This document shows positions 46,086 through 55,029 of a stretch of 64,000 nucleotides of DNA, in pieces (the stretch's first letter is position 1; each line of letters opens with the position of its first letter). The stretch is from NCBI GenBank assembly GCA_943908475.1, contig CALTTG010000012.1, positions 13,462-77,461 on the forward strand, in the 5' to 3' direction. The notes under the pieces were generated by a model. That model was not told where the DNA came from. It saw only the letters and a program-made list of their open reading frames with translations, and did no database searches. Source of the DNA: an uncultured Burkholderiales bacterium (GTDB taxonomy: Bacteria > Pseudomonadota > Gammaproteobacteria > Burkholderiales > Burkholderiaceae_C). The position numbers and the translations under genes were made by a program.

Positions 46086-46835
46086 ATGTCCAACATCCGC
46101 ATCGAACCGAAAAAGATCCCCTGGGGCGTGATCGTTCCCCTCACCCTCGTGGCCGTGGGCGTCACCGCTTGGATGATGTGGCCCTCAGACAACCAGCAGC
46201 GCATGCTGGCCAGCTACAAAGAAAACGCCTCGGCCTCGCAGGCTGAAGCCACCACGGCCAGCAACGAGCCTCCCATCACGTCGGGCGCTGACGCCAACAT
46301 TGGCACGGCCAACCCGATGGGCGGTGAGCGCTCCATGGGCACCCTGTTTGACCTGGATGCCCAGGGCAAGCTGGTCATCAACAGCAAAACCAAAGATGCG
46401 TTGGTCACCATCTTGGAGCCCTTCCCCAACGGCCCCACCCCCAAGGACTGGGACACGCTGGAAGACAAACTGAGCAAAGACCTCTCCAAGGACGCGCTGC
46501 AGCAGGCCATGCAATTGCTGCGCAACATGAACCAGCTCAACCTGGCGGTGGAATCGATCAAGAAGGCCAACCCCAACGCGGAAGCCGAAGGCAAGACGAT
46601 GGAGTTGTTTGCACAACTCAAGAGCCTGCGCCGCCAAAACTTCGACTCACGGACGGCAGAGGCCCTGTTTGCCGAAGAGGAAAAGTGGGCCGACTTCCTG
46701 CTGCAAGCACAATCGATCGACGCTTCGGGCAAGCTGAGTGACGAAGCCCGCACGGCCAAGCTCAAGGAGCTGATCGCCACCTTGCCGGAAGACATGCGCG
46801 GCAAGGCTGCACAAGCCTTGCTGCCGTCGGAGTGA
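46086..46835 (+). CDS. Lipase-chaperone-like (LifO-like) membrane-anchored protein
   Basis: The 249-residue protein has an N-terminal membrane anchor (WGVIVPLTLVAVGVTAWMMW), a serine/threonine/alanine-rich spacer, then a helical domain. The last 80 residues (RRQNFDSRTAEALFAEEEKW, then SIDASGKLSDEARTAKLKEL and ATLPEDMR) resemble the helices of lipase chaperones LifO/LimA. The segment GTLFDLDAQGKLVINSKTKD recalls their RxxFDY region but lacks the exact motif. Family members help fold secreted lipases; no lipase gene of the matching type is nearby. It is shorter than usual (about 330-350). The start may be 46086 or the in-frame ATG at 46056. It is convergent with ptsI, 2 bp apart. Confidence 0.6.
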   Translation: MSNIRIEPKKIPWGVIVPLTLVAVGVTAWMMWPSDNQQRMLASYKENASASQAEATTASNEPPITSGADANIGTANPMGGERSMGTLFDLDAQGKLVINSKTKDALVTILEPFPNGPTPKDWDTLEDKLSKDLSKDALQQAMQLLRNMNQLNLAVESIKKANPNAEAEGKTMELFAQLKSLRRQNFDSRTAEALFAEEEKWADFLLQAQSIDASGKLSDEARTAKLKELIATLPEDMRGKAAQALLPSE

Positions 46836-46837
46836 AC

Positions 46838-48634
46838 TCAGGCGGCTGACGCCACGCGAGGGGCCAAGCTGGCCCCCGCCGACGCAAACAACTCGGCACA
46901 AGCCTGTTCGGGCTGATCGGCGCCCAGCACTGCGGCCACCAAGGGCGCCACCCGTCGGGTGTCCACCCGCAGCACGCGTTGCTTGACCGATGCCACTTGG
47001 GTGGGATGCATCGAGAAGCTGCGCAAGCCCATGGCCAGCAGCAACTCGGTGAAGGCCGGATCGCCGGCCATTTCACCGCACACGCTCACCCCTTTGCCGG
47101 CTGCACGGGCCTGCGCGATGGTGGTGGCCACCAGTTGCAGCACTGCCGGGTGCCAGGGATCGTACAAATGTGCGACCGATTCATCGGCCCGGTCGATCGC
47201 CAGGGTGTACTGAATCAGGTCGTTCGTGCCGATCGACAAGAAATCGAAGTGCTTGAGGAACACCGGCAAGGTCAAGGCCGCCGCCGGAATCTCGATCATG
47301 GCGCCCAACTGGGCCTCTCCGAAGGTCTTCCCCGCGTCGTGCAACTGCCGCTGAACGTGGTGGATCTGGTCCAGGGTCTGGCGAATTTCTTGCGCGCTGC
47401 CCAACATGGGAATGAGGATCTTGACGGGCCCATGGGCCGCAGCGCGATACAAGGCACGCAGTTGCCGCCGGAACATGCTCGGCTCTGAAAGGCTCCAGCG
47501 AATGGCGCGCAAACCAAGGGCCGGGTTCAACACCGACTCATGCCGCAACTCGCTGGGCGTCATGCCCTCAAGCGGTTTGTCCGCCCCGATGTCGACCGTG
47601 CGGATGGTCACCGGCAGGCCATTCATGCCTTCGACCGCCTTGCGGTAAGCTTGGTATTGCTCTTCTTCGTCGGGCAGGTTGTCACCCCGCCCCATGAAGA
47701 GGAACTCACTGCGGAACAAGCCCACGCCCGCAGAGCCGGACTCCAAGGCCACCGCCGCATCTTCGGGCAACTCGATGTTGGCCAACAACTCGATGCGTTC
47801 GCCATCCAGCGTCACCGCTGGGGTGTGGCGCAACCGCGCCAGGCGCGAGCGCTCGAGCTCACTCTGACGCTGACGGAAGCGGTACTCTTCCAGAACAATG
47901 GGCGAGGGATCGACAATGATGAGGCCGGCATCACCGTCAATGATGATGCAGTCGTCTTGACGGATCAGGCTGCTGGCCTGGCGAGCGCCGACCACCGCGG
48001 GGATGTCCATGCTGCGCGCCACGATGGCCGTGTGCGAGGTCTTGCCGCCCACATCGGTCACGAAACCCGTGAACACGCTTCGCTTGAAGTGGATCATGTC
48101 TGCGGGCGAGATGTCGGCCGCCACCAGCACCAATGGCTCATCGCCGCCGAAATCGGTGGGTGCCACGGCCGAGGCGGTGGCCAGCGCCGATTCATCTCGA
48201 CCCAGGCAACGCAGCAAACGCTCGACCACTTGCTCCAGGTCGGCCTTGCGCTCGCGCAGGTAGGCGTCTTCCATTTCGTCGAACTGGCGCGCCAACACTT
48301 CCAGCTGCGCTGACAGGGCCCATTCGGCGTTGTAGTGGCGTTCAATGATCCAGTCAGAAGCGGCGCCCATCAGGGCCTCGTCTTGCAGCAGCATCTGGTG
48401 CACGTCGAGCAGGGCCGCCAGCTCGGTCGGCACGTCCGAAGGCAGGTCGCGCTTGAGCAAGTCGAACTCATCGTTGACCACGTCTCGGGCGGTCAGCAAC
48501 CGCGTGACTTCGGCCTCGACCCGGTTGGGGTCGATGAAATGGTGAGGCACGTCCACGCGCCCGGAGGCCACCAGCACGGCGCGGCCGATGGCAACCCCCC
48601 GTGAAACTGGCAAGCCGAAGATCTGGATGCTCAT
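46838..48634 (-). CDS. ptsI: Phosphoenolpyruvate-protein phosphotransferase (Enzyme I)
   Basis: This 598-residue Enzyme I transfers phosphate from PEP to HPr. The phospho-histidine is in GGKTSHTAIVARSMDIPAV at about residue 200. The PEP-utiliser C-terminal domain shows LSIGTNDLIQYTLAIDR and the active-site cysteine in GVSVCGEMAGDP. The N-terminus MSIQIFGLPVSRGVAIG is the family start, and a strong reading from 48634 is used. It stands alone, with no HPr or EIIA in this orientation next to it. In relatives ptsI follows an EIIA-HPr pair, so those genes must lie elsewhere here. The gene probably serves a regulatory or fructose/mannose-type PTS. Confidence 0.95.
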   Translation of the reverse strand: MSIQIFGLPVSRGVAIGRAVLVASGRVDVPHHFIDPNRVEAEVTRLLTARDVVNDEFDLLKRDLPSDVPTELAALLDVHQMLLQDEALMGAASDWIIERHYNAEWALSAQLEVLARQFDEMEDAYLRERKADLEQVVERLLRCLGRDESALATASAVAPTDFGGDEPLVLVAADISPADMIHFKRSVFTGFVTDVGGKTSHTAIVARSMDIPAVVGARQASSLIRQDDCIIIDGDAGLIIVDPSPIVLEEYRFRQRQSELERSRLARLRHTPAVTLDGERIELLANIELPEDAAVALESGSAGVGLFRSEFLFMGRGDNLPDEEEQYQAYRKAVEGMNGLPVTIRTVDIGADKPLEGMTPSELRHESVLNPALGLRAIRWSLSEPSMFRRQLRALYRAAAHGPVKILIPMLGSAQEIRQTLDQIHHVQRQLHDAGKTFGEAQLGAMIEIPAAALTLPVFLKHFDFLSIGTNDLIQYTLAIDRADESVAHLYDPWHPAVLQLVATTIAQARAAGKGVSVCGEMAGDPAFTELLLAMGLRSFSMHPTQVASVKQRVLRVDTRRVAPLVAAVLGADQPEQACAELFASAGASLAPRVASAA

Positions 48635-48812
48635 GCGTTCAATCGTAACAGTTGAGGCCCAAGGCACGTTTCAGGATTTAACCAGGGCCCTGAGCCGACT
48701 GGGTCGATCTGCCTCAAACGGCCATTCATGGATTTGTCACGCAAGGTTCACGCCGGCGTCACGCCCCCTCTTGACACTGCGGGCATCACGAAACAGACCG
48801 ACTGGAGTCACC

Positions 48813-49658
48813 ATGCGGGACCTGCCCTTGCCCACTTTGCCGCTGACCGAGCTGGCCCCCACCATCGCACGCAGCCCCGCGCTGCCCCGGAGGTCACTTC
48901 ACGGTCGATCTGACGAGGCCGCGCCAACCCTGGCGGTCGCTTGGGCGCGCACTGAAGAAGATGTTCGTGCGGCCCAACGTCTGAGGTACCAAGTCTTCGC
49001 CGAGGAGATGGGCGCCCGGTTGTCGGTGCCTCTGGGCAGCCCTGCCGGACACGACATTGATGTGTTTGACGCCCATTGCGAGCATTTGCTGGTGCGCCTG
49101 CAAGGCACCGACGCCGAGCCGGGCGAGGTGATCGGCACCTACCGCGTGCTCACCCCGGCAGCGGCCCAACAGGTGGGCGGTCTGTATTCGGACACCGAAT
49201 TTGACCTCACCCGCCTGCGACACCTGCGCCGCAACATGGTGGAACTGGGCCGCTCGTGCGTGCACGCCGACCACCGACAAGGCGGTGTCATCATGGCCCT
49301 GTGGGGTGCCTTGGCCGAATTCATGGTCCGCAATGGCCTGGACACGATGATCGGCTGCGCCAGCATCAGCATGCGAGACGGTGGGCATGTGGCCGCCAGC
49401 CTGTTCGAGCAGCTGCGTCACACCCACTTGGCCGCCATCGAGCATCAAGTCCGTCCCCGACTGGCGCTGCCCATCGATGAGCTGGACAAGCACCTGCCCG
49501 TGGAAGCACCTGCCTTGATCAAAGGCTACCTGCGCTGTGGTGCCAAGATCCTCGGGGCACCTGCCTGGGATCCCGACTTCAACACGGCCGACCTGCCCAT
49601 GATGATGCGCATCGGCGACCTGCCGGCCCGCTACCGTCGCCACTTCCTGGGCCAGTGA
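48813..49658 (+). CDS. olsB: OlsB-like ornithine N-acyltransferase (GNAT)
   Basis: This 281-residue protein belongs to the GNAT subgroup (Acetyltransf_5) that includes ornithine-acyl-ACP N-acyltransferase OlsB. That enzyme makes lyso-ornithine lipid from acyl-ACP and ornithine. Characteristic segments are RLRYQVFAEEMGARL, GTYRVLTPAAAQQVGG, ELGRSCVHADHRQGGVIMAL and the hydrophobic core around CASISMRDGG. No olsA acyltransferase is adjacent. The relation to haemolysin-like acyltransferases leaves some doubt. The ATG at 48813 has GGAG seven bases upstream. A TTGACA at 48771 may be its -35, but no clear -10 follows. Confidence 0.75.
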   Translation: MRDLPLPTLPLTELAPTIARSPALPRRSLHGRSDEAAPTLAVAWARTEEDVRAAQRLRYQVFAEEMGARLSVPLGSPAGHDIDVFDAHCEHLLVRLQGTDAEPGEVIGTYRVLTPAAAQQVGGLYSDTEFDLTRLRHLRRNMVELGRSCVHADHRQGGVIMALWGALAEFMVRNGLDTMIGCASISMRDGGHVAASLFEQLRHTHLAAIEHQVRPRLALPIDELDKHLPVEAPALIKGYLRCGAKILGAPAWDPDFNTADLPMMMRIGDLPARYRRHFLGQ

Positions 49659-49696
49659 CCCATCGCGCGCGCTGAAGAGGGCCTAGACTGCGCGCC

Positions 49697-51040
49697 ATGC
49701 GCGAGTCATCCCCCACTACCAAGCCGGCGGGTCCGGGCCAGAGCCTGCCGTTGTGGCAACTGCTGACCCAGACCGCCCATGCCGTTTCCGCCGTCCTCAA
49801 GGGACGCTCCCTGACCGATGCCCTCGCCGCCTGCCCCGCCAGCGCTCGGCCGGGCACGCAGTCCCTCAGCTTTGCCGTCATGCGGGAAATGGGCCTGGCG
49901 CAGCAATTGAGGCGTCAACTGGTGCCCAAACAACCGGCGCCCTGGGTGGATGGCTTGCTGATCAGTGCCCTGGCACTGGCCTGCGGCGACCACTACGACG
50001 CCCACACGCTGGTGGATCAGGCCGTGAACGCGTGCAAACGCCAGGCCAAACCTGCTGCGGGCATGGTCAACGCGGTGATGAGGCGCTTCCTGAGGGAGCG
50101 CGATGCCCTGCTGGCGGAAGCCAGGCGTCATCCGGTGGCGCGCTGGAACCACCCCCAATGGTGGATCGACCGCCTCCGCAGCGACTGGCCCGACCACTGG
50201 GAAGCCCTGCTGACCAGCAACCAGCAGGCCGCACCCATGATGTTGCGGGTGAATGTTCGTCACCAGAGCTTGCAGGCCTACCAGGATCGGCTGACCGAAG
50301 CGGGTTTGGCCAGCACGGCCTTTGGCGAGGCTGGCCTGCTGCTGGCCCAGCCGGCGCCCGTCCACCACCTGCCCGGCTTCGCCGATGGCGATGTATCCGT
50401 TCAGGACGCCAGCGCCCAACAAGCGGCGCATTGGCTGCTCCATGGCCGCGATGTCCACGGTCGAGCACTGCCCCCCCTGCCGCCTCAGGCCCGAGTGCTG
50501 GACGCGTGCAGTGCCCCCGGCGGCAAGACCGCGCACCTGCTCGAAGCGGCCGAACTCGACCTGTGGGCCCTGGACACCGATGCCGAGCGACTCAAGCGGG
50601 TGCATGACACCCTCGCACGCTTGGGGCTGCACGCGCAAACCACCGCCGCAGATGCCAGCGACACCGCATCGTGGTGGGATGACCAAGCCTTCGACGCCAT
50701 CGTGCTGGATGCACCCTGCAGCGCTTCCGGCATCGTGCGGCGCCACCCGGACGTCCGTTGGTTGCGGCGCGACAGCGACATCCAGGCCTTGGCCGACATC
50801 CAGGACCGCCTGCTCGACGCCTTGTGGCCCTTGCTCAAGCCCGGCGGACGCATGCTGTACTGCACGTGCTCGATCTTCAAACAGGAAGGCGAAGCGCGCA
50901 TCGAAGCATTTTTGCAACGGCAAACCAGCGCAACGCGTGGACAGGCGCCCGGCCACCTGCTGCCTGTGGTCGAATACCCTGACGACACCCCCTTGGTGGG
51001 TGACGGGTTCTATCACGCCCTGCTCATCAAGCCCGCCTGA
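49697..51040 (+). CDS. rsmB: 16S rRNA (cytosine967-C5)-methyltransferase RsmB
   Basis: This 447-residue enzyme has an N-terminal NusB-like RNA-binding domain (about residues 15-150) and a C-terminal SAM methyltransferase domain. VLDACSAPGGKTAHLLE is motif I, LDAPCSASGIVRRHPDVRW holds motif IV with one catalytic cysteine, and YCTCSIF holds motif VI with the other. It methylates C967 of 16S rRNA. It is followed 55 bp later by the DUF4390 gene and the NtrY-like kinase, an order seen across Burkholderiales. The ATG at 49697 is supported by length. Confidence 0.95.
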   Translation: MRESSPTTKPAGPGQSLPLWQLLTQTAHAVSAVLKGRSLTDALAACPASARPGTQSLSFAVMREMGLAQQLRRQLVPKQPAPWVDGLLISALALACGDHYDAHTLVDQAVNACKRQAKPAAGMVNAVMRRFLRERDALLAEARRHPVARWNHPQWWIDRLRSDWPDHWEALLTSNQQAAPMMLRVNVRHQSLQAYQDRLTEAGLASTAFGEAGLLLAQPAPVHHLPGFADGDVSVQDASAQQAAHWLLHGRDVHGRALPPLPPQARVLDACSAPGGKTAHLLEAAELDLWALDTDAERLKRVHDTLARLGLHAQTTAADASDTASWWDDQAFDAIVLDAPCSASGIVRRHPDVRWLRRDSDIQALADIQDRLLDALWPLLKPGGRMLYCTCSIFKQEGEARIEAFLQRQTSATRGQAPGHLLPVVEYPDDTPLVGDGFYHALLIKPA

Positions 51041-51095
51041 ACCCGCTGCCTGTTTGCCCTGTTTCAAGGCCTCAGACGCCGACTGCCTTGCCAAG

Positions 51096-51677
51096 ATGCC
51101 CGCCCCTGGTCGACGCGCACTCCTGACCCTGGCCGCCTGCCTGATCGCGGGGCAGTTGTCGAGTGCTGCCTGGGCCCAGGCCACGCCCAAACCCGGCATG
51201 GAGCTGCTTCAGTTGCAAGCCCAACGCACCGACGAGGCCTTGAGCCTGCGCTACCAAGTGCGCATCGACCTGCCCAAAGAGCTGGAAGATGCCTTGCTGC
51301 GCGGGCTGTCCATCGTGTTCGTGGCCAAGGCCGACCTTTACCGCAGCCGCTGGTACTGGACCGACAAGCCTCGCGCCCAGGTCGAGCGCCGCTGGCGCCT
51401 GAGCTACCAACCCCTGACACGCCATTGGCGCGTGAACGTCAACGGACTCAGCCGCCACTACGACAGCCTCAAAGAAGCAATGGGGGTGATGCAGCAAGCC
51501 AGCCAGTGGCATCTGATGGAGCCCCCGCCGCCGCTCGATGACCGAGAACACTACCTGGAATTCAGTTTGGAGCTGGACCGCGAGGAGCTGCCTCGCCCGC
51601 TGCAGCTGAGCCTGGGCGGCCAGGACGACTGGAACCTCGCCGTGTTCCGGCGCCTGCCGGTGTCTCTGCTGAAATGA
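51096..51677 (+). CDS. DUF4390 periplasmic protein
   Basis: The 193-residue protein has a Sec or Sec-like signal peptide (RRALLTLAACLIAGQLSSAA WAQA region) and a beta-rich domain. Typical patterns are SLRYQVRIDLPKELEDALLR, YRSRWYWTDKPRAQVERRW and QWHLMEPPPPLDDREHYLEF, which I recognise as DUF4390. In betaproteobacteria this family regularly lies immediately before an NtrY-like kinase. It is coupled to that kinase here by ATGA overlap. A role in signal input to the kinase is possible but unproven. Confidence 0.8.
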   Translation: MPAPGRRALLTLAACLIAGQLSSAAWAQATPKPGMELLQLQAQRTDEALSLRYQVRIDLPKELEDALLRGLSIVFVAKADLYRSRWYWTDKPRAQVERRWRLSYQPLTRHWRVNVNGLSRHYDSLKEAMGVMQQASQWHLMEPPPPLDDREHYLEFSLELDREELPRPLQLSLGGQDDWNLAVFRRLPVSLLK

Positions 51678-53971
51678 GCTCGCGTCGTGCCACCCGCTGG
51701 GCCCTGCTGATCGCCACCGTGGCGATGTCTGGCGCCGGGCTGGTGCTGGCCTTCATGCTGGTCTTTGCCACGCAGAACCGCGAGCGGTTCGAACAGCATT
51801 TCAACTGGCTGTTCTGGGTCAACGTGGCCGTGGCTGGCATCCTGGGCCTGGTCATCGTGCTGGCGCTGGGGCGACTGTTCCTGCGCATCCGGCGCCGAAA
51901 ATTCGGCAGCTTTTTGTTGCTCAAGCTCGCCGGCATCTTTGCCACCGTTGCGCTCATCCCAGGCCTGCTGATCTATGGGGTGTCTTACCAGTTCGTCTCG
52001 CGCAGCATCGAAACCTGGTTCGACGTGCGCGTCGAAGGGGCCTTGGAGGCCGGCCTGAACCTGGGTCGCAACACCCTCGACACCCTCAGCCAAGACCTTG
52101 GGCAAAAAACCCAACTGGTGGCCGAGCGACTGGCCTTGGAGGCCAAGCAAGGCAGCATCGAGGGCCAGGCCTCGGTGCTCGCCCTGGAGCAGGTCCGTGA
52201 GCAACTGGGGGCCGAGTCGGTCTCGCTGATCAGCGACAACGGCACCCCCTCCAGCACGGCCAGCGGCAGCAACGACCGCAGCCTCACCACCGAGCGTTTG
52301 CCGGCCGCCTGGCGCCAAGAGGCGCGCAGCAAAGGCCTGCTGGCCCAGGTCGATGGGCTGGACGACGGCGGCAAGCGTCCGCGCATCATTGCGCTGGTGT
52401 GGATGCCGGACCGCAGCTTCAGCCTGCAAAGCAAAGGGCACTTCCTGTACGTGGTTCAGGCCTTGCCAGCCGAGCTGGTGGACAACGCCCTGAACGTGCA
52501 GACGGCCTACCAGGAGTACCAGCAACGCTCCATGGGGCGTCAGGGCCTTCGGCAGATGTACATCGGCACCCTCACGCTCACCCTGGTGCTGGCCGTGTTC
52601 GGCGCCCTGGTGCTGGCCGCCGTGTTGGGCCAGCAACTGGCGCGCCCCCTGTTGCTCTTGGCCGCAGGCGTGGGCGATGTGGCGCGGGGCGACCTCAGCC
52701 CCAAACCGATCTTTGCCTCCAAAGATGAGCTCGGCGGCCTGACACGCGACTTCGCGGCCATGGTGCAGCAATTGGCCGATGCGCGCACCCGCGCCGACAA
52801 AAGTGCACGCCAGCTCGACAACGCACGGGCTCGGGTCCAGACCATCCTGGACAACTTGAATTCGGGCGTGATCGTGTTCGATGCCCAGGGCCTCATCGAC
52901 ACCGTGAACCCGGGAGCCACCCGCATCCTGCGGGCACCGCTGTCGGCCTACAAGGGCAAGTCGCTGGAGGCCGTTCCGGGCCTGAGCGAGCTGGCGCGCG
53001 GCATCCAAGATCGCTTTGCTCTCTACGCCAGCGACCCTGAACCTGGCGAACGGCAGCAATGGCAGGAATCGTTCGAGCGCACCACGGCCGACCCCGAGGC
53101 GCCACAGACCCTTCTGGTGCGAGGAGCCAACCTGCCTTCGCAGGCCCGACTGATCGTGTTCGACGACATCAGCGAGCTGCTGTCGGCCCAGCGCTCCAAA
53201 GCCTGGGGCGAAGTGGCGCGCCGAGTGGCCCACGAAATCAAGAATCCCCTGACGCCCATCCAGCTGTCGGCGGAACGCCTGCAAATGAAGCTGACCGACA
53301 AGCTCGACGAGCCTGGCCAGCACCTGCTGCATCGGTCGGTCAACACCATCGTGACCCAGGTGCAGGCACTCAAGAACCTGATCAACGAGTTCCGTGACTT
53401 CGCCCGCCTGCCCACGGCCAAGCTCGGCGCGCTGGACCTCAACGCCCTGATTCAGGACGTGCTGGGCCTGTACGGCCAAGCCATCGAGTCCGGCACCCTG
53501 CTGGTGAACCTGGAGCCTGACCTGCCCATCATCGAGGGTGACCCCACCCTGCTGCGCCAAGTGGTGCACAACCTGCTGCAAAACGCCCTCGATGCCACCT
53601 TGGACGCACCAGGGCTGGGCAGAACACCCCAAGTGAGCCTGACCACCGCTTGGCGCGTGCCCACCAACGGCCAGCCCCCTTCGGTCAAGCTGTTCATTCG
53701 AGACAATGGCCCCGGCTTTCCGGACAAGGTACTGCAGCGCGCCTTCGAACCCTATGTCACCACCAAATCTCAAGGCACTGGCCTCGGACTTGCAGTGGTC
53801 AAGAAGATCGCCGACGAACATGGTGCCCTGATCCGCCTCAGAAACCTGTCAGACTCCGGGAATCCCTCAGAGGGCAGCGGTTCAAAGGGCGCTCAAGTTT
53901 CGCTATCATTTTCAAAGCTGTCATCCAATCAACCTCCGGGGCTTTCATCGACAGTCGATCACCCCGTCTGA
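51674..53971 (+). CDS. ntrY: NtrY-like sensor histidine kinase
   Basis: This 765-residue membrane kinase has several N-terminal transmembrane segments (first GLVLAFMLVFA, then VNVAVAGILGLVIVLALGRL) and a sensory extracytoplasmic part. A further segment near residue 300 is followed by a HAMP domain, a PAS domain (about residues 380-490), a HisKA helix with H520 in GEVARRVAHEIKNPLTPIQL, and an HATPase domain with NLLQNALDAT, DNGPGFP and GTGLGLAVVKKIADEHG. It resembles NtrY of nitrogen and redox signalling. It is coupled to DUF4390 upstream and lies 13 bp from the response regulator gene. The ligand is unknown. Confidence 0.9.
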   Translation: MSSRRATRWALLIATVAMSGAGLVLAFMLVFATQNRERFEQHFNWLFWVNVAVAGILGLVIVLALGRLFLRIRRRKFGSFLLLKLAGIFATVALIPGLLIYGVSYQFVSRSIETWFDVRVEGALEAGLNLGRNTLDTLSQDLGQKTQLVAERLALEAKQGSIEGQASVLALEQVREQLGAESVSLISDNGTPSSTASGSNDRSLTTERLPAAWRQEARSKGLLAQVDGLDDGGKRPRIIALVWMPDRSFSLQSKGHFLYVVQALPAELVDNALNVQTAYQEYQQRSMGRQGLRQMYIGTLTLTLVLAVFGALVLAAVLGQQLARPLLLLAAGVGDVARGDLSPKPIFASKDELGGLTRDFAAMVQQLADARTRADKSARQLDNARARVQTILDNLNSGVIVFDAQGLIDTVNPGATRILRAPLSAYKGKSLEAVPGLSELARGIQDRFALYASDPEPGERQQWQESFERTTADPEAPQTLLVRGANLPSQARLIVFDDISELLSAQRSKAWGEVARRVAHEIKNPLTPIQLSAERLQMKLTDKLDEPGQHLLHRSVNTIVTQVQALKNLINEFRDFARLPTAKLGALDLNALIQDVLGLYGQAIESGTLLVNLEPDLPIIEGDPTLLRQVVHNLLQNALDATLDAPGLGRTPQVSLTTAWRVPTNGQPPSVKLFIRDNGPGFPDKVLQRAFEPYVTTKSQGTGLGLAVVKKIADEHGALIRLRNLSDSGNPSEGSGSKGAQVSLSFSKLSSNQPPGLSSTVDHPV

Positions 53972-53984
53972 GGCACATAAATTC

Positions 53985-54794
53985 ATGGCCACCATCCTTG
54001 TAGTTGACGACGAACTGGGCATCCGGGCTCTGTTGTCTGACATCCTGACCGACGAAGGTCATTCCGTAGAGCTGGCTGAGAACGCCGCACAAGCACGCGT
54101 CATGCGCGAGCAATGCAAGCCAGACCTCGTCTTGCTGGACATCTGGATGCCCGATGTGGACGGGGTCACCCTCCTCAAGGAGTGGGGCGCCAATGGCCAA
54201 CTCACCATGCCGGTGGTGATGATGTCGGGACACGGCACCATCGACACCGCGGTGGAAGCCACCAAGGTCGGCGCGCAGTCGTTCCTGGAAAAGCCCATCA
54301 CCATGCAGAAGCTGCTGCGTGCCGTGGACCAGGCCCTGGCCAAACCGGCGCCTGCGGCACCGGCTGCGCCCCTGCGCCCCATCAGCCTGGGGAACCCCTC
54401 CCCACACCTCGCCAGCGTCACGCCCATCACCTCGGCGCCGTCTTACCAGTCGAGCCAGCCCCAGCTGGTGGCCATCCGTGGCGGCGACCACCTCGGCCAC
54501 CACGCGCCCATGCATCACCACAGCATGGGCGGCATGGGCCTGAACAACCACGCGCCAGCCGCGCCGGTGGTGTCCAACGGGTTGTCGCACGAGCAACTGT
54601 TCGAACTCGATCGTCCGCTGCGCGAAGCCCGTGATGACTTCGAGCGCGCGTACTTCGAGTTCCACCTGGCGCGCGAAGGCGGCTCGATGACGCGTGTGGC
54701 CGAAAAAACCGGCTTGGAGCGCACCCACCTGTACCGTAAGCTCAAACAATTGGGCGTTGATTTGACTCGGAACCGCAAAACGGCCGCAAATTGA
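53985..54794 (+). CDS. ntrX: NtrX-like response regulator lacking the AAA+ domain
   Basis: The 269-residue regulator has a receiver domain (residues 1-120) with D8-D9 and phosphoacceptor D52 in LVLLDIWMPDVDG, then MSGHGTID and a lysine in FLEKPI. A low-complexity linker (about 120-205) is rich in alanine, proline and histidine (HHAPMHHHSMGGMG). The C-terminus is a Fis-type helix-turn-helix (REARDDFERAYFEFHLAREG, then TRVAEKTGLERTHLYRKLKQ) very close to NtrX. The central AAA+ sigma-54-activating domain of about 240 residues is absent, with no frameshift. It pairs with the NtrY-like kinase. It should act on ordinary promoters, so a direct role with sigma-54 is unlikely. Confidence 0.85.
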   Translation: MATILVVDDELGIRALLSDILTDEGHSVELAENAAQARVMREQCKPDLVLLDIWMPDVDGVTLLKEWGANGQLTMPVVMMSGHGTIDTAVEATKVGAQSFLEKPITMQKLLRAVDQALAKPAPAAPAAPLRPISLGNPSPHLASVTPITSAPSYQSSQPQLVAIRGGDHLGHHAPMHHHSMGGMGLNNHAPAAPVVSNGLSHEQLFELDRPLREARDDFERAYFEFHLAREGGSMTRVAEKTGLERTHLYRKLKQLGVDLTRNRKTAAN

Positions 54795-54796
54795 TG

Positions 54797-54802
54797 TATA
54801 GT
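54797..54802 (+). promoter_or_regulatory. Possible -10 element of tRNA-Phe
   Basis: TATAGT lies about 45 bp before the tRNA and is followed by a T/C-rich start region. No good -35 sits at the right spacing, so support is weak. Confidence 0.35.
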
Positions 54803-54846
54803 CTAGGTCTTCGCTGATCGCTGCAACGCAAAAGTCAACGAAGCAT

Positions 54847-54922
54847 GGCCTGGTAGCTCAGTTGGTAGAGCAGCGGATTGAAAATCCGCGTGTCGGTGGT
54901 TCGATTCCGCCCCAGGCCACCA
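54847..54922 (+). tRNA. tRNA-Phe (GAA)
   Basis: This is a full 76-base cloverleaf. The acceptor arms GGCCTGG and CCAGGCC pair, with discriminator A and an encoded CCA. The D-arm contains AGCTCAGTTGGTAGAGC. The anticodon loop TTGAAAA gives anticodon GAA for phenylalanine. The T-arm reads GGTTCGATTCC. It follows the NtrX-like gene by 52 bp. Confidence 0.97.
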
Positions 54923-54931
54923 AACACCTGC

Positions 54932-54960
54932 AAACGCCCGCTCTCACGAGTGGGCGTTTT
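54932..54960 (+). terminator. Intrinsic terminator after tRNA-Phe
   Basis: Arms AAACGCCC and GGGCGTTT enclose a longer loop, with one further G-T pair possible, and a short T-run follows (TTTTGCTTT). Confidence 0.75.
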
Positions 54961-55029
54961 GCTTTGTGGCTCCGAGGTCATGGGGAATTGCCCGAGCAGA
55001 TAGACTGCATCCAGACTGCCATACGCCCC

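Noticed and set aside
48771..48812. TTGACA as a promoter of the olsB-like gene
   Set aside because: The -35 match is perfect but no acceptable -10 occurs 16-18 bp downstream, so it is only mentioned.
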